From contig NZ_CP108476.1 of the NCBI RefSeq assembly GCF_036226465.1, forward strand, positions 2,976,001-3,040,000: a DNA stretch of 64,000 nt, in the 5' to 3' direction. Of the stretch, positions 17,726 to 25,775 are shown piece after piece (the first letter of the stretch is position 1; every line of letters begins with the position of its first letter). A model generated the notes under the pieces. It was not told the DNA's origin. It did no database searches and was given only the letters and a program-made list of their open reading frames with translations. Source of the DNA: Kitasatospora sp. NBC_01250. GTDB lineage: Bacteria; Actinomycetota; Actinomycetes; Streptomycetales; Streptomycetaceae. Made by a program: the position numbers and the translations under genes.

Positions 17726-19348
17726 TCAGTGCGCGCCGATCCCGGTGAGGGAACGAACCTCCAGTTCAGCGTACTTCGCCGGATCGGCCGGGCGGCGGGA
17801 GAACAGGGTGCCGAGCCAGCCGGCCAGGAAGCCGACCGGGATCGAGACCAGCCCGGGGTTCTCCAACGGGAACCAGTGGAAGTCCGCGTGCGGGAAGAGC
17901 GCGGCCGGGCTGCCCGAGACCACCGGCGAGAAGACCACCAGCAGCACCGAGCTGACCAGCCCCGCATAGATCGAGCAGACCGCGCCGCTGGTGGTGAAGC
18001 GCCGCCAGAACAGCGAGTAGAGCAGCGTCGGCAGGTTGGCCGAGGCCGCCACCGCGAAGGCCAGCGCGACCAGGGCGGCAGTGTTCAGCTTGTCCGCGTA
18101 GATGCTCAGCGCGATCGCCACCGCCCCGATCACCACCGCCGCCAGCTTGGCCGAGCGGACCTCCTCGCCCTCGCTGACCCGGCCCCGGCGCAGCACTCCG
18201 GCATAGAGGTCATGGGCGAAGGAGGCGGAGGAGGCCAGGGTGAGCCCGGCGACCACGGCGAGGATGGTGGCGAAGGCCACCGCCGAGATCACCGCGAGCA
18301 GCAGCGCGCCGCCGGTGGAGCCCGCGCCGCCGCCCAGTTGCTGGGCCAGCAGCGGGGCCGCGGTGTTGCCCGCCGCGTTGGAGGCCTTGATCGCCTTCGG
18401 CCCGACCAGGGCCGCCGCGCCGAAGCCGAGCACCAGCGTCATCAGGTAGAAGACGCCGATGATCCCGATCGCCCAGAGCACCGAGGTCCGGGCCGTGCGC
18501 GCGGTGGGCACGGTGTAGAAGCGGACCAGCACGTGCGGCAGTCCGGCGGTGCCGAGCACCAGGGCCAGGGCCAGGCTGACGAAGTCCAGCCGACTGGTGC
18601 CGCTCACCCCGTACTTGAGCCCGGGGGACAGGAACGCCGAGCCCTTGCCGCTGGCGTGCGCGGCGGCGCCCAGCAGGGTGGAGGGGTTGAAGTCGTACCT
18701 GGCCAGCACCAGGACCGTCATCAGGGCGGCGCCCAGGATCAGCAGCACCGCCTTGACGATCTGCACCCAGGTGGTGCCCTTCATCCCGCCGACGGTGACG
18801 TACAGCACCATCAGCGCGCCGACCGCCACCACCGTCCAGCGCTGGGCGGCCTCGCCGTGGACGCCGAGCAGCAGGGCGACCAGCGAGCCGGCCCCGACCA
18901 TCTGGGCCAGCAGGTAGAAGACCGAGACCACGATGGTGGAGATGCCCGCCGCGGTGCGCACCGGGCGCTGGCGCATCCGGAAGGCCAGCACGTCCGCCAT
19001 CGTGTAGCGGCCGGAGTTGCGCAGCGGTTCGGCGATCAGCAGCAGCGCGACCAGCCAGGCCACCAGGAAGCCGATCGAGTAGAGGAAGCCGTCGTAGCCG
19101 GCCAGCGCGATGGCGCCGGCGATGCCGAGGAACGAGGCGGCGGACATGTAGTCGCCGGAGATCGCGAGCCCGTTCTGCAGGCCGCTGAAGCCGCGCCCGC
19201 CGGCGTAGAAGTCGGTCGCGGTCCTGGTCTGCCGCCCGGCCCGGAGCGTGATGGCCAGGGTGGCCAGCACGAACAGGGCGAACAGCGAGATGGTCAGGGC
19301 TCGGTGGTCGGCGGGGCCGGCCAGCGCGAGGCTGCTCGGGTGGGTCAT
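17726..19348 (-). CDS. Sodium:solute symporter, ActP/MctC-type monocarboxylate uptake
   Basis: This 540-residue SSS-family permease has ~13 membrane helices. The signature ATDFYAGGRGFSGLQNGLAISGDYMSAASFLGI and the GYDGFLYSIGF segment are typical of acetate/pyruvate/propionate symporters (ActP of E. coli, MctC of Corynebacterium). It would import short-chain carboxylates with Na+ or H+. The ATG overlaps the DUF485 stop by 4 bp, the usual DUF485-ActP pairing. A Crp-like palindrome lies ~100 bp upstream of the operon. Confidence 0.9.
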   Translation of the reverse strand: MTHPSSLALAGPADHRALTISLFALFVLATLAITLRAGRQTRTATDFYAGGRGFSGLQNGLAISGDYMSAASFLGIAGAIALAGYDGFLYSIGFLVAWLVALLLIAEPLRNSGRYTMADVLAFRMRQRPVRTAAGISTIVVSVFYLLAQMVGAGSLVALLLGVHGEAAQRWTVVAVGALMVLYVTVGGMKGTTWVQIVKAVLLILGAALMTVLVLARYDFNPSTLLGAAAHASGKGSAFLSPGLKYGVSGTSRLDFVSLALALVLGTAGLPHVLVRFYTVPTARTARTSVLWAIGIIGVFYLMTLVLGFGAAALVGPKAIKASNAAGNTAAPLLAQQLGGGAGSTGGALLLAVISAVAFATILAVVAGLTLASSASFAHDLYAGVLRRGRVSEGEEVRSAKLAAVVIGAVAIALSIYADKLNTAALVALAFAVAASANLPTLLYSLFWRRFTTSGAVCSIYAGLVSSVLLVVFSPVVSGSPAALFPHADFHWFPLENPGLVSIPVGFLAGWLGTLFSRRPADPAKYAELEVRSLTGIGAH

Positions 19349-19740
19349 TCGACTGCCTCCCGGGAGGGGGCGGGCATGGCGGAACTATGGCGTTCTCGCA
19401 GCTCCGCGGCGCGCGGGTCGAGCCGACGGGCGGCGAAGCCGGCGTACCGGGCGGCGATCGCGAAGGTGCTCGCGAACTGCAGCAGCCCGAGCAGCAGGGC
19501 CGTGTTGACGTGCCCGAACAGGGTGGTGGCCATGAAGTCGTGCGCGTAGCAGGACAGCAGCACGTACAGCAGGTACCAGAACAGGAAGGCCACGGTCACC
19601 GGGAAGGCGAAGCCGTGGAAGGCGCTGCGCAGGGCGCGGAACTCGGGACTCCGCTCGATCTGCGCCACCGCACCGGTGGTGGGAGCGGGACCGGCGGCGG
19701 GGCCGTCGGGTCGGATTCCGGGCTGCGGGGGATGGTCCAC
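19345..19740 (-). CDS. DUF485 membrane protein, partner of the acetate symporter
   Basis: This 131-residue protein of the DUF485 family has two membrane helices (FPVTVAFLFWYLLYVLLSCYA and TALLLGLLQFASTFAIAARYAGFAA), preceded by SPEFRALRSAFHGFAFP. DUF485 genes sit next to actP in many bacteria (YjcH in E. coli). The start is GTG at 19738-19740, supported by an AGGAGAG RBS; the longer upstream frame is not conserved. Translationally coupled to the symporter (ATGA). Confidence 0.88.
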   Translation of the reverse strand: MDHPPQPGIRPDGPAAGPAPTTGAVAQIERSPEFRALRSAFHGFAFPVTVAFLFWYLLYVLLSCYAHDFMATTLFGHVNTALLLGLLQFASTFAIAARYAGFAARRLDPRAAELRERHSSAMPAPSREAVE

Positions 19741-19833
19741 TCCGTCTCTCCTGACGTCTTGGGGGGACAGGCCGCGCGGCCAAGGGGGGACGGGGAACGA
19801 CCGCGCGGAGCTGCGCCGGTGGGGCACCTGGGA

Positions 19834-19849
19834 CGTGATGGGCATCACG
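19834..19849. promoter_or_regulatory. Crp-like palindrome upstream of the acetate transporter operon
   Basis: CGTGATG-GG-CATCACG is a perfect 16-bp palindrome containing GTGA-N6-TCAC, the half-sites and spacing of CRP/GlxR-family operators. It lies 94-109 bp upstream of the DUF485 start codon. In Corynebacterium mctC is under the Crp homologue GlxR, so a Crp site here is plausible (inference). Confidence 0.5.
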
Positions 19850-19988
19850 CGTCCTGTGCGTGCCGATGCATGCTAAGAGCGAGTGGTTCCCTGCGAAACG
19901 CGAATTGGACACGTTCGGCGCACTCTTCACACCGGCGCCGTAGGAAACTGGCCGAAAGGCGCCGTCCAGCGCCGATCTTCGGACACGA

Positions 19989-20027
19989 CTTGAGGGGCTT
20001 CACCAATAACTGGTAAAGCCCCTCAAG
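19989..20027 (-). terminator. Terminator after the zinc alcohol dehydrogenase gene
   Basis: A 17-bp stem (19989-20005 with 20011-20027; one G-U-type mismatch) has a 5-nt ATAAC loop. It lies ~70 bp past the 3' end of the leftward dehydrogenase gene, in a comparatively AT-rich spacer that also insulates the acetate operon promoter. Confidence 0.8.
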
Positions 20028-20098
20028 GAGTTGACGTCTTATCAGATTATCCGGATGACCTCAGCCGGTCCCGCACCGCACGGGCCGCCGCACGGGCC

Positions 20099-21142
20099 CT
20101 AGAACGCGATCCGCACCTTGAGCGCCGAGCGGTCGTCCATCGCCTGGTACCCCTGCGGCACCTCGGCCAGCCCGACCGTGCGGTCGAAGACCAGGCCCGG
20201 CTCGATGTCCCCGGCCAGCACATCGGCGAGCAGCTCGGGGATGTACGCGCGGGCCGGTGCCACGCCGCCGCCCAGCGTCACGTTGCGGCCGAACATCTGG
20301 CCGATGTCCACGCCCGCGCTGCCGCCGTGCGGCACCCCGACGTAGCCGACGGCACCGCCGTCCCGGGCGATCGAGATCGCGGTGCGCATCGACTCCTCGG
20401 TGCCCACCGCCTCCAGCACCGCGTGCGCGCCCTGACCGCCGGTCAGCTCGCGCACCTTCTCGACCGCCGCCTCACCGCGGTCCGGCACCACGTCGGTGGC
20501 GCCGAACCTGCGCGCGATCCCGGTGCGCATCTCGTGGCGGCCCAGCGCGATGATCCGGCCGGCGCCGAGCCGGTGCGCGGCCAGCACCCCGCACAGGCCC
20601 ACCGCGCCGTCGCCCACCACCGCCACCGTCGACCCCGGGCGGACCCTGGCGCAGACCGCCGCGTGGTGCCCGGTGGCCATCACGTCGGAGAGCGCGAGCA
20701 GGCTGGGCAGCAGCGCCTGGTCGGTGGCCGCGTCCCTGGGCAGCTTGACCAGGGTGCCGTCGGCGAACGGAACCCGCACCGCCTCGCCCTGCCCGCCGTC
20801 CGAGCCGACACTGCCCCAGAAGCCGCCGTGCGGACAGGACGTCTGCAGCCCGTCGCGACAGAAGTCACAGGTGCCGTCCGACCAGACGAACGGTGCGACC
20901 ACGAAGTCCCCGGCCTCGAACCGGCCGACCTCGGAGCCCACCTCCTCGACGATGCCGAGGAACTCGTGCCCGATCCGCTGCCCCGGCTCACGGGCGGCCA
21001 CCCCGCGGTAGGCCCACAGATCACTGCCGCAGATGCAGGCGTTGACCACCCGCACCACGGCATCGGTCGGCCGCTGGACCACCGGGTCGGGGACCTCCTC
21101 GATCCGGATGTCACGGGGGCCGTGGATCACGGTGGCACGCAT
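20099..21142 (-). CDS. Zinc-dependent alcohol dehydrogenase family protein
   Basis: This 347-residue medium-chain dehydrogenase has catalytic zinc ligands in ACICGSDLW (Cys) and GHEFLG (His/Glu). The structural zinc lobe is reduced to CDFCRDGLQTSC. The NAD(P) motif is VVGDGAVGLCGVLAA. It resembles the formaldehyde- or threonine-dehydrogenase-like branch, but the substrate is not determinable. ATG at 21142 with an AAGGA RBS; the in-frame ATG further upstream lacks homology. A hairpin terminator follows. Confidence 0.87.
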   Translation of the reverse strand: MRATVIHGPRDIRIEEVPDPVVQRPTDAVVRVVNACICGSDLWAYRGVAAREPGQRIGHEFLGIVEEVGSEVGRFEAGDFVVAPFVWSDGTCDFCRDGLQTSCPHGGFWGSVGSDGGQGEAVRVPFADGTLVKLPRDAATDQALLPSLLALSDVMATGHHAAVCARVRPGSTVAVVGDGAVGLCGVLAAHRLGAGRIIALGRHEMRTGIARRFGATDVVPDRGEAAVEKVRELTGGQGAHAVLEAVGTEESMRTAISIARDGGAVGYVGVPHGGSAGVDIGQMFGRNVTLGGGVAPARAYIPELLADVLAGDIEPGLVFDRTVGLAEVPQGYQAMDDRSALKVRIAF

Positions 21143-21273
21143 GTCGATGTCCTTCGAACAGAGAAACGGAATACCTTGCTCCGCAAGTACGACCGCCCCC
21201 TCGGCCACTCTATTCCCGCCCCGCCCGACCAGCGTGCCGGACGATCACGTCGTGCGCCGACGGTGACGCCCCT

Positions 21274-21279
21274 TAAAGT
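21274..21279 (+). promoter_or_regulatory. Candidate -10 of a leaderless exonuclease transcript
   Basis: TAAAGT is followed by 8 bp and the ATG at 21288, with no Shine-Dalgarno sequence between. This arrangement places the transcription start at or beside the start codon. Confidence 0.4.
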
Positions 21280-21287
21280 GGTGCACC

Positions 21288-22292
21288 ATGCATCCGCTCC
21301 AGCCCACGGCTCGCCCGTTCCCGACCCAGCGCACCGGCGCGCCCGCGGCCCTGCCGCAGGAGAGCCCCGCGGGCTACGCGGTGGTCGACGTCGAGACCAC
21401 GGGCCTGGGCCGGACCGACCGGGTGATCTCCGCGGGCGTCTACCGGCTGGACGCCGAGGGCGAGGTGGTCGACCACTGGTACACCCTGGTCAACCCCGAG
21501 CGCGACCCGGGCCCGGTCTGGATCCACGGCCTGACCACCGCGATGCTGGCCGACGCGCCGACCTTCCCGCAGATCGCCGAGGAGCTGGCCGAGCGGCTGC
21601 GCGACCGGGTCATGGTCGCCCACAACGCGCTCTTCGACTGGAACATGATCTCCCGTGAGTACTCCCGCGCCGGGCTGCGCGCCCCGGTGGAGCAGCGGCT
21701 GTGCACCATGGTCCTCTCCCGCGACCTCGGCCTGCCGCTGGCCAACGGCAAGCTCGCCACCCTCGCGGAGTACTTCGGCGTCCAGCAGCGCAACGCGCAC
21801 AACGCGCTCGACGACGCCCGGGTGCTCGCCGAGGCCTTCCGGCCCAGCCTGCAGCTGGCCCTCAGCGGCGGGGTGCCGCTGCCGCTGACCACCTGCGTGG
21901 CCGTGACCGACCTGGGCGAGGACGCCACCGCACCCGCCCCCTCCGCCGCCCGCGGCTCGTGGTCCTCCTCCTACCGCCCCAGCCGCAAGCGCCCGCCGTG
22001 CCCGTACCCGAACCCGGGGCGCTGGCAGCAGGACGGCCCGCTGGTCCAGGGCATGCGGGTGGCGATCACCGGCGACACCGCCACCGACCGCGAGCTGCTG
22101 GAGGACCGCGCGATCGCGGCCGGCCTGCACATCGCGAGCTCGGTCAGCCGGCTCACCAGCGTGCTGGTCACCAACGAGCCGGGCAGCTGGAGCGGCAAGG
22201 CCCGCAAGGCCCGCGAGCTGGGCACCCCGGTGATCGGCGAGGACGCCTTCCTCCAGCTGCTGGCCGACGTCTCACCGCACCCGGACGCCTGA
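21288..22292 (+). CDS. DEDDh 3'-5' exonuclease (DnaQ-like) with C-terminal BRCT domain
   Basis: This 334-residue protein contains an RNase-T/DnaQ exonuclease domain (~28-195). Exo I is VVDVETTGLG (Asp, Glu), Exo II is VAHNALFDWNM, and Exo III is NAHNALDDARVLAE, which keeps the DEDDh acidic residues and His. A BRCT domain follows at ~245-330 (GMRVAITGDTATDRELLEDRAIAAGL...). The exonuclease-BRCT pairing is typical of actinobacterial epsilon-like proteins, likely in DNA repair rather than the core replisome (inference). Probably a leaderless transcript. Confidence 0.88.
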   Translation: MHPLQPTARPFPTQRTGAPAALPQESPAGYAVVDVETTGLGRTDRVISAGVYRLDAEGEVVDHWYTLVNPERDPGPVWIHGLTTAMLADAPTFPQIAEELAERLRDRVMVAHNALFDWNMISREYSRAGLRAPVEQRLCTMVLSRDLGLPLANGKLATLAEYFGVQQRNAHNALDDARVLAEAFRPSLQLALSGGVPLPLTTCVAVTDLGEDATAPAPSAARGSWSSSYRPSRKRPPCPYPNPGRWQQDGPLVQGMRVAITGDTATDRELLEDRAIAAGLHIASSVSRLTSVLVTNEPGSWSGKARKARELGTPVIGEDAFLQLLADVSPHPDA

Positions 22293-22408
22293 CCTGCGGC
22301 TCCGCACGCCGATCCGACGGGATCGAGCGGGCACTCCCCAGCGCCCCGCGAACCGACGTCCGGTGCCCGCCCCAGCACCCCCGGACCGCCCTGCGGCAGG
22401 ATGAGGCC

Positions 22409-23179
22409 ATGGATCTCGGACTGCAGGACAAGGTGTACGTGGTCACCGGCGCCAGCCGCGGACTCGGCTTCGCCGCCGCCCGCGCGCTGACCGCCGACGG
22501 CGCCAAGGTGCTTCTGACGGGCCGTCGGCAGGAGTCCCTGGACGCCGCCGTGACCGCCCTGGGCGGCGGCGCGCCCGACGGTCCGGCCGCCGCGCTGGTC
22601 GCCGACAACAACGACCCGGCCGCCGCCGAGCAGGTGGTGGCCGCCGCGGTGCGCCGCTTCGGCCGGCTGGACGGCATCCTGATCAGCGTCGGCGGCCCGC
22701 CCGCCGGCCCGGTGCTCAGCGCCACCGACGAGACCTGGCGCGACTCCTTCGAGACGGTCTTCCTCGGCGCCCTGCGGCTGGCCCGTGCGGCCGCCGCCGT
22801 GCTGACCGAGGGTGGCGTGATCGCCTTCGTGCTCTCCAGCTCGGTGCGCGAGCCGATCCCCGGTCTCGGGATCTCCAACGGCCTGCGCCCGGGTCTGGCG
22901 ATGGCCGCCAAGGCGCTGGCCGGCGAGCTGGGCCCGCGTGGCATCCGGGTGCTGGGCCTGCTGCCGGCCCGGATCGACACCGACCGGGTCCGCGAGCTGG
23001 ACTCCCTCGCCCCGGACCCCGCCGCCGCCCGCACCGCCGCCAGTGCCCGGATCCCGCTGGGCCGCTACGGCACCCCCGAGGAGTTCGGCAACGTCGCCGC
23101 CTTCGCGCTCTCCCCCGCCGCCTCCTACCTCACCGGCCTGATGATCCCGGTCGACGGCGGTGCCCTGCACGCTCTCTGA
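22409..23179 (+). CDS. SDR-family oxidoreductase
   Basis: This 256-residue short-chain dehydrogenase has the cofactor motif TGASRGLG (~13-20). The catalytic region has Ser (VLSSSVREP) but reads SNGLRPGLAMAAKALAGELG where YxxxK would stand, so the classical Tyr is replaced by Leu/Arg. This altered active site is seen in a known actinobacterial SDR subgroup. The C-terminus LIPVDGGALHAL is standard. The substrate is unknown and catalysis may be atypical. ATG at 22409, six bases after CAGGAT, suggests a leaderless mRNA. Confidence 0.8.
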   Translation: MDLGLQDKVYVVTGASRGLGFAAARALTADGAKVLLTGRRQESLDAAVTALGGGAPDGPAAALVADNNDPAAAEQVVAAAVRRFGRLDGILISVGGPPAGPVLSATDETWRDSFETVFLGALRLARAAAAVLTEGGVIAFVLSSSVREPIPGLGISNGLRPGLAMAAKALAGELGPRGIRVLGLLPARIDTDRVRELDSLAPDPAAARTAASARIPLGRYGTPEEFGNVAAFALSPAASYLTGLMIPVDGGALHAL

Positions 23180-23212
23180 CCGCCCGCCCGGTGAGCGACC
23201 CGGTGAGCGATC

Positions 23213-23233
23213 CGGTGACCAACCCGGTCACCG
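23213..23233. terminator. Hairpin between the convergent SDR and amaP genes
   Basis: CGGTGACC-AACCC-GGTCACCG is a perfect 8-bp stem with a 5-nt loop, midway in the 66-bp gap between convergent genes. Direct repeats CCCGGTGAGCGA precede it. Confidence 0.6.
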
Positions 23234-23245
23234 AGCCCGCGCGGC

Positions 23246-23905
23246 TCACCGCACCCGGGCGGCCCGCCCGGCCCGGCCGCGCGGCTGCCGCGGGGGCCGC
23301 GGGGGGCGGGGCGGCTCGGTCGGGGCCACCTGGATCCGCAGGTCCTGCGGCAGCTCGCCCTGGTGGGCGAGCGCCGCCGCCGCGTGGTCGAGCGGTCCGG
23401 ACCGGAACTCCCGCACCGCCCGCGTCACCCGGGCCCCGGGTTCCAGCAGCAGCAGCGCGCGCAGCCGCAGCCCCTTGCCGCCTCCCACCAGGCTCACCCG
23501 CGCCGCCGTCACCTGCGGCACGTCCAGCGCCGCGTACTGGACCGCCGCCGCCAAGGCCGCACCGCGCAGCCGCAGCCGCAGGCCCGGCACCCCGGGGGTG
23601 GGCAGCTCCAGCTCGGCCGGCGCGGGGCGGCGCAGCTGCGCCACCAGCCAGGCCAGCGAGAGCAGCGCCACCGCGGCGAGGCCCGCCACCACCGCGGGCC
23701 ACCACCAGCCCCGGTCCCGCCAGCGGGTGCGCGAGGCGGTGCTCAGCACCGGTCGGCCCGGCGAGGTCAGCGGCCACCATCGCGGCGGCGTCACCCCCAG
23801 GTGCCGGTACACGTGCAGGCCGCCGGCCAGCACCAGCAGCGTGCCCAGCACCAGCACCAGTCCGACCAGCCCGAGCAGCAACCGGTTGACGGTGGCTCGG
23901 CTCAT
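23246..23905 (-). CDS. amaP: Alkaline shock response membrane anchor protein AmaP
   Basis: This 219-residue protein has two N-terminal membrane helices (LLLGLVGLVLVLGTLLVLAGGLHVY and WWWPAVVAGLAAVALLSLAWLV) and then a cytoplasmic Asp23-like region. In Staphylococcus, AmaP anchors Asp23 at the membrane. Last gene of the four-gene leftward envelope-stress operon beginning at 25587. ATG at 23905 with a strong GAGGAGGTG RBS. The C-terminus is Arg/Pro-rich. Confidence 0.8.
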   Translation of the reverse strand: MSRATVNRLLLGLVGLVLVLGTLLVLAGGLHVYRHLGVTPPRWWPLTSPGRPVLSTASRTRWRDRGWWWPAVVAGLAAVALLSLAWLVAQLRRPAPAELELPTPGVPGLRLRLRGAALAAAVQYAALDVPQVTAARVSLVGGGKGLRLRALLLLEPGARVTRAVREFRSGPLDHAAAALAHQGELPQDLRIQVAPTEPPRPPRPPRQPRGRAGRAARVR

Positions 23906-23943
23906 CACCACACCTCCTCGATGAAACGCGCCCCGGACAAGCC

Positions 23944-24546
23944 CTAGTGCATCGGCGGCCGGTGCTTGGCCGGTCGGCCCCGCACCTGCAGACCCGGCTC
24001 CCGGAGCAGCCCGACCGCCGCCAGCTCGGCCGCGAGCGCCGACCGGGCGGCGGCCAGGTCGGCGCTGCCGTGCACCGTCACCCGCACCCGCCGCCGTCCC
24101 ACCCGCACCCGGGCCGCCGCCACCATGGGCAGGTCCAGCGCCCGGGTCTCCAGCAGCGCCGCCACCCCCATCCGGTCGATCACCACCCAGGGGGCCTGGC
24201 GCAGCACCAGCCAGCGCCGCGAGCCGGAGGCCACGGCCAGCCACAGCAGCCAGCCGCCGAGCAGCAGCACCACGACCGCACCGCCGCGCACCCATCCGGA
24301 GTCCACCGGCCGGGTGGCGAGCTGCCCGGCCAGCCAGCTGCGCCAGCTGCCGGGCCGGTGCCCGGCCCAGGAGGAGGCCGCGTCGTAGAGCAGCACCCCG
24401 CTGCCGGCCAGCAGCAGCACCGCCACCAGGGCGGCCGCCCTGGTGCGGGGCGAGCGCGGCGCCCGGTAGCCGGGCCCGCTCGGGCGCTCCCCGGGAGCCG
24501 GCGGCGGCTCCTGCGGGCCCGCGGGCTGCGGCGCGAGGTCAGTCAC
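23944..24546 (-). CDS. DUF6286 membrane protein
   Basis: This 200-residue protein has a Pro-rich N-terminus, two membrane helices (AAALVAVLLLAGSGVLLYDAA and VRGGAVVVLLLGGWLLWLAVA), and a C-terminal domain (VVIDRMGVAALLETRALDLPMVAAARVRVGRRRVRVTVHG) resembling the AmaP/Asp23 beta-domain. DUF6286 genes accompany Asp23 genes in Streptomyces. The start is GTG at 24546 and overlaps the preceding gene by 8 bp. Function unknown; probably part of the envelope complex. Confidence 0.75.
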   Translation of the reverse strand: MTDLAPQPAGPQEPPPAPGERPSGPGYRAPRSPRTRAAALVAVLLLAGSGVLLYDAASSWAGHRPGSWRSWLAGQLATRPVDSGWVRGGAVVVLLLGGWLLWLAVASGSRRWLVLRQAPWVVIDRMGVAALLETRALDLPMVAAARVRVGRRRVRVTVHGSADLAAARSALAAELAAVGLLREPGLQVRGRPAKHRPPMH

Positions 24547-24922
24547 CGGATCCGCCCACCGGATGCAGGCGCTCCACCACCACGACCACCTCGCGCACCG
24601 GGATCCCGGTCAGCGCGCCGACCCGGTCGGCGACCGCCGCCTGCACGGCCGCGGCCTGCGCGGTCAGGTCGCTGGGGAACGGCAGGTCCACCCCCACCCG
24701 CACCCGTGCCACGCCGTCCGCCACGGCCGCCGCCACCCGGGGCTCCTCCCCGGCACCGCCGTGCCCGAGCGCACCGCGCGCCGCGACCAGGGCGATCCGG
24801 GTCAGCACCCGGTCGGCGATCCGCAGGCGTCCGCGCCGGGCCGCCGGTGTGGCCCGGCCGGTGTCCCGCCCCCAGCCCCGCTCGATCGCGGAGCCGGCCG
24901 AGCCGCCCGCCCCGGCCGTCAT
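24539..24922 (-). CDS. Small Asp23/Gls24-like protein
   Basis: This 127-residue protein without membrane segments has a C-terminal core (VRVGVDLPFPSDLTAQAAAVQAAVADRVGALTGIPVREVVVVVERL) with the alternating pattern of Asp23/Gls24 domains. Its ATG overlaps the stop of the upstream Asp23 gene by one base (TGATG), and its end overlaps the DUF6286 start. Likely a soluble component of the Asp23-AmaP complex. Confidence 0.75.
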   Translation of the reverse strand: MTAGAGGSAGSAIERGWGRDTGRATPAARRGRLRIADRVLTRIALVAARGALGHGGAGEEPRVAAAVADGVARVRVGVDLPFPSDLTAQAAAVQAAVADRVGALTGIPVREVVVVVERLHPVGGSGD

Positions 24923-25587
24923 CAGTGGCGCCGGTCGCGGCTGCGCAGCAGGTCGCCGAGGTCGCCGAGGTCGAGGTCGCCCTCCAGCACCCGCCCGACC
25001 ACGAATCCCACCGCGCCGAGCACGGCGACCAGCAGGAAGGCCGCGAAGCCGCCGAAGTAGCCGGCGAAGCCCAGGGCCATGCCGGCGACCAGGCCGATGA
25101 AGGCGAGATTCAAGATGAGCTCCCGAGCGGTGCGCTCCGAGGAGGGCGGCTCGCCCTCCTCCTCGTCCGGCTCGTCGGGCAGGTGGACGTCGTTGACGGC
25201 GATGTTCACCTCGACCACCTCCAGGCCGGTCATCCGCTCCACCGCCTGGATGATGTTGCGCCGCACGGTCGCCGCCAGTTCCGGGATCACCACCCCGTAC
25301 TCCACGACCAGCGCGATGTCGATCGCCGTCTGCCGCTCGCCCACCTCGGCCTTGATGCCGCGCGAGATGCTGGAGCGCCCGCCGGGCACCCGGTCGCGCA
25401 CCGCCCCGAAGGTCCTGGCCAGTCCCGAGCCGAGCGCGTGGATCCCCGGGACCTCCCGGGCCGCCATGCCGGCGATCTTCTCCACCACTCCGTCGGCCAG
25501 CGCGGTGCGCCCGCGCTCCTCGGCAGGGGTGCCGTGCTGCGCGGTCCCGGGCTTGGTCAGATCGGACGGTTTGGGGGTCTCGGGCAT
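24922..25587 (-). CDS. Asp23/Gls24 envelope stress protein with fused DUF2273-like membrane tail
   Basis: This 221-residue protein has an Asp23 domain at ~25-145 (RTALADGVVEKIAGMAAREVPGIHALG..., AVERMTGLEVVEVNIAVNDVHLP). An acidic linker and two membrane helices follow (LILNLAFIGLVAGMALGFAGYF and FAAFLLVAVLGAVGFVVGRVL), similar to DUF2273 proteins that are usually separate. The fusion would tether Asp23 directly to the membrane. First gene of the operon, with ATG at 25587 behind an AGGAGGC RBS. The role is cell-envelope stress response by family; no specific activity is known. Confidence 0.85.
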   Translation of the reverse strand: MPETPKPSDLTKPGTAQHGTPAEERGRTALADGVVEKIAGMAAREVPGIHALGSGLARTFGAVRDRVPGGRSSISRGIKAEVGERQTAIDIALVVEYGVVIPELAATVRRNIIQAVERMTGLEVVEVNIAVNDVHLPDEPDEEEGEPPSSERTARELILNLAFIGLVAGMALGFAGYFGGFAAFLLVAVLGAVGFVVGRVLEGDLDLGDLGDLLRSRDRRH

Positions 25588-25691
25588 GGGGGTGCCTCCT
25601 GAAGGATGTCCCTAGCTATACCGCAATCTGTCCCAACTCTGACATTCCGCCACGAAACCCGCGCCCGGAGCCTGCCCTCCGGAGCATGACA

Positions 25692-25730
25692 GTGGGGCCC
25701 GGCTCTCCCCCTCCAAGAGCCGGGCCCCAC
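25692..25730 (-). terminator. Terminator after the enoyl-CoA hydratase gene
   Basis: Perfect 15-bp arms (25692-25706 with 25716-25730) and a 9-nt loop lie ~45 bp past the end of the leftward gene ending at 25776, upstream of the Asp23 operon. Confidence 0.85.
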
Positions 25731-25775
25731 AGCATCGCGGCCGCCCCGAGGGGCGGCCGACGGTCCAGGTCGGCG

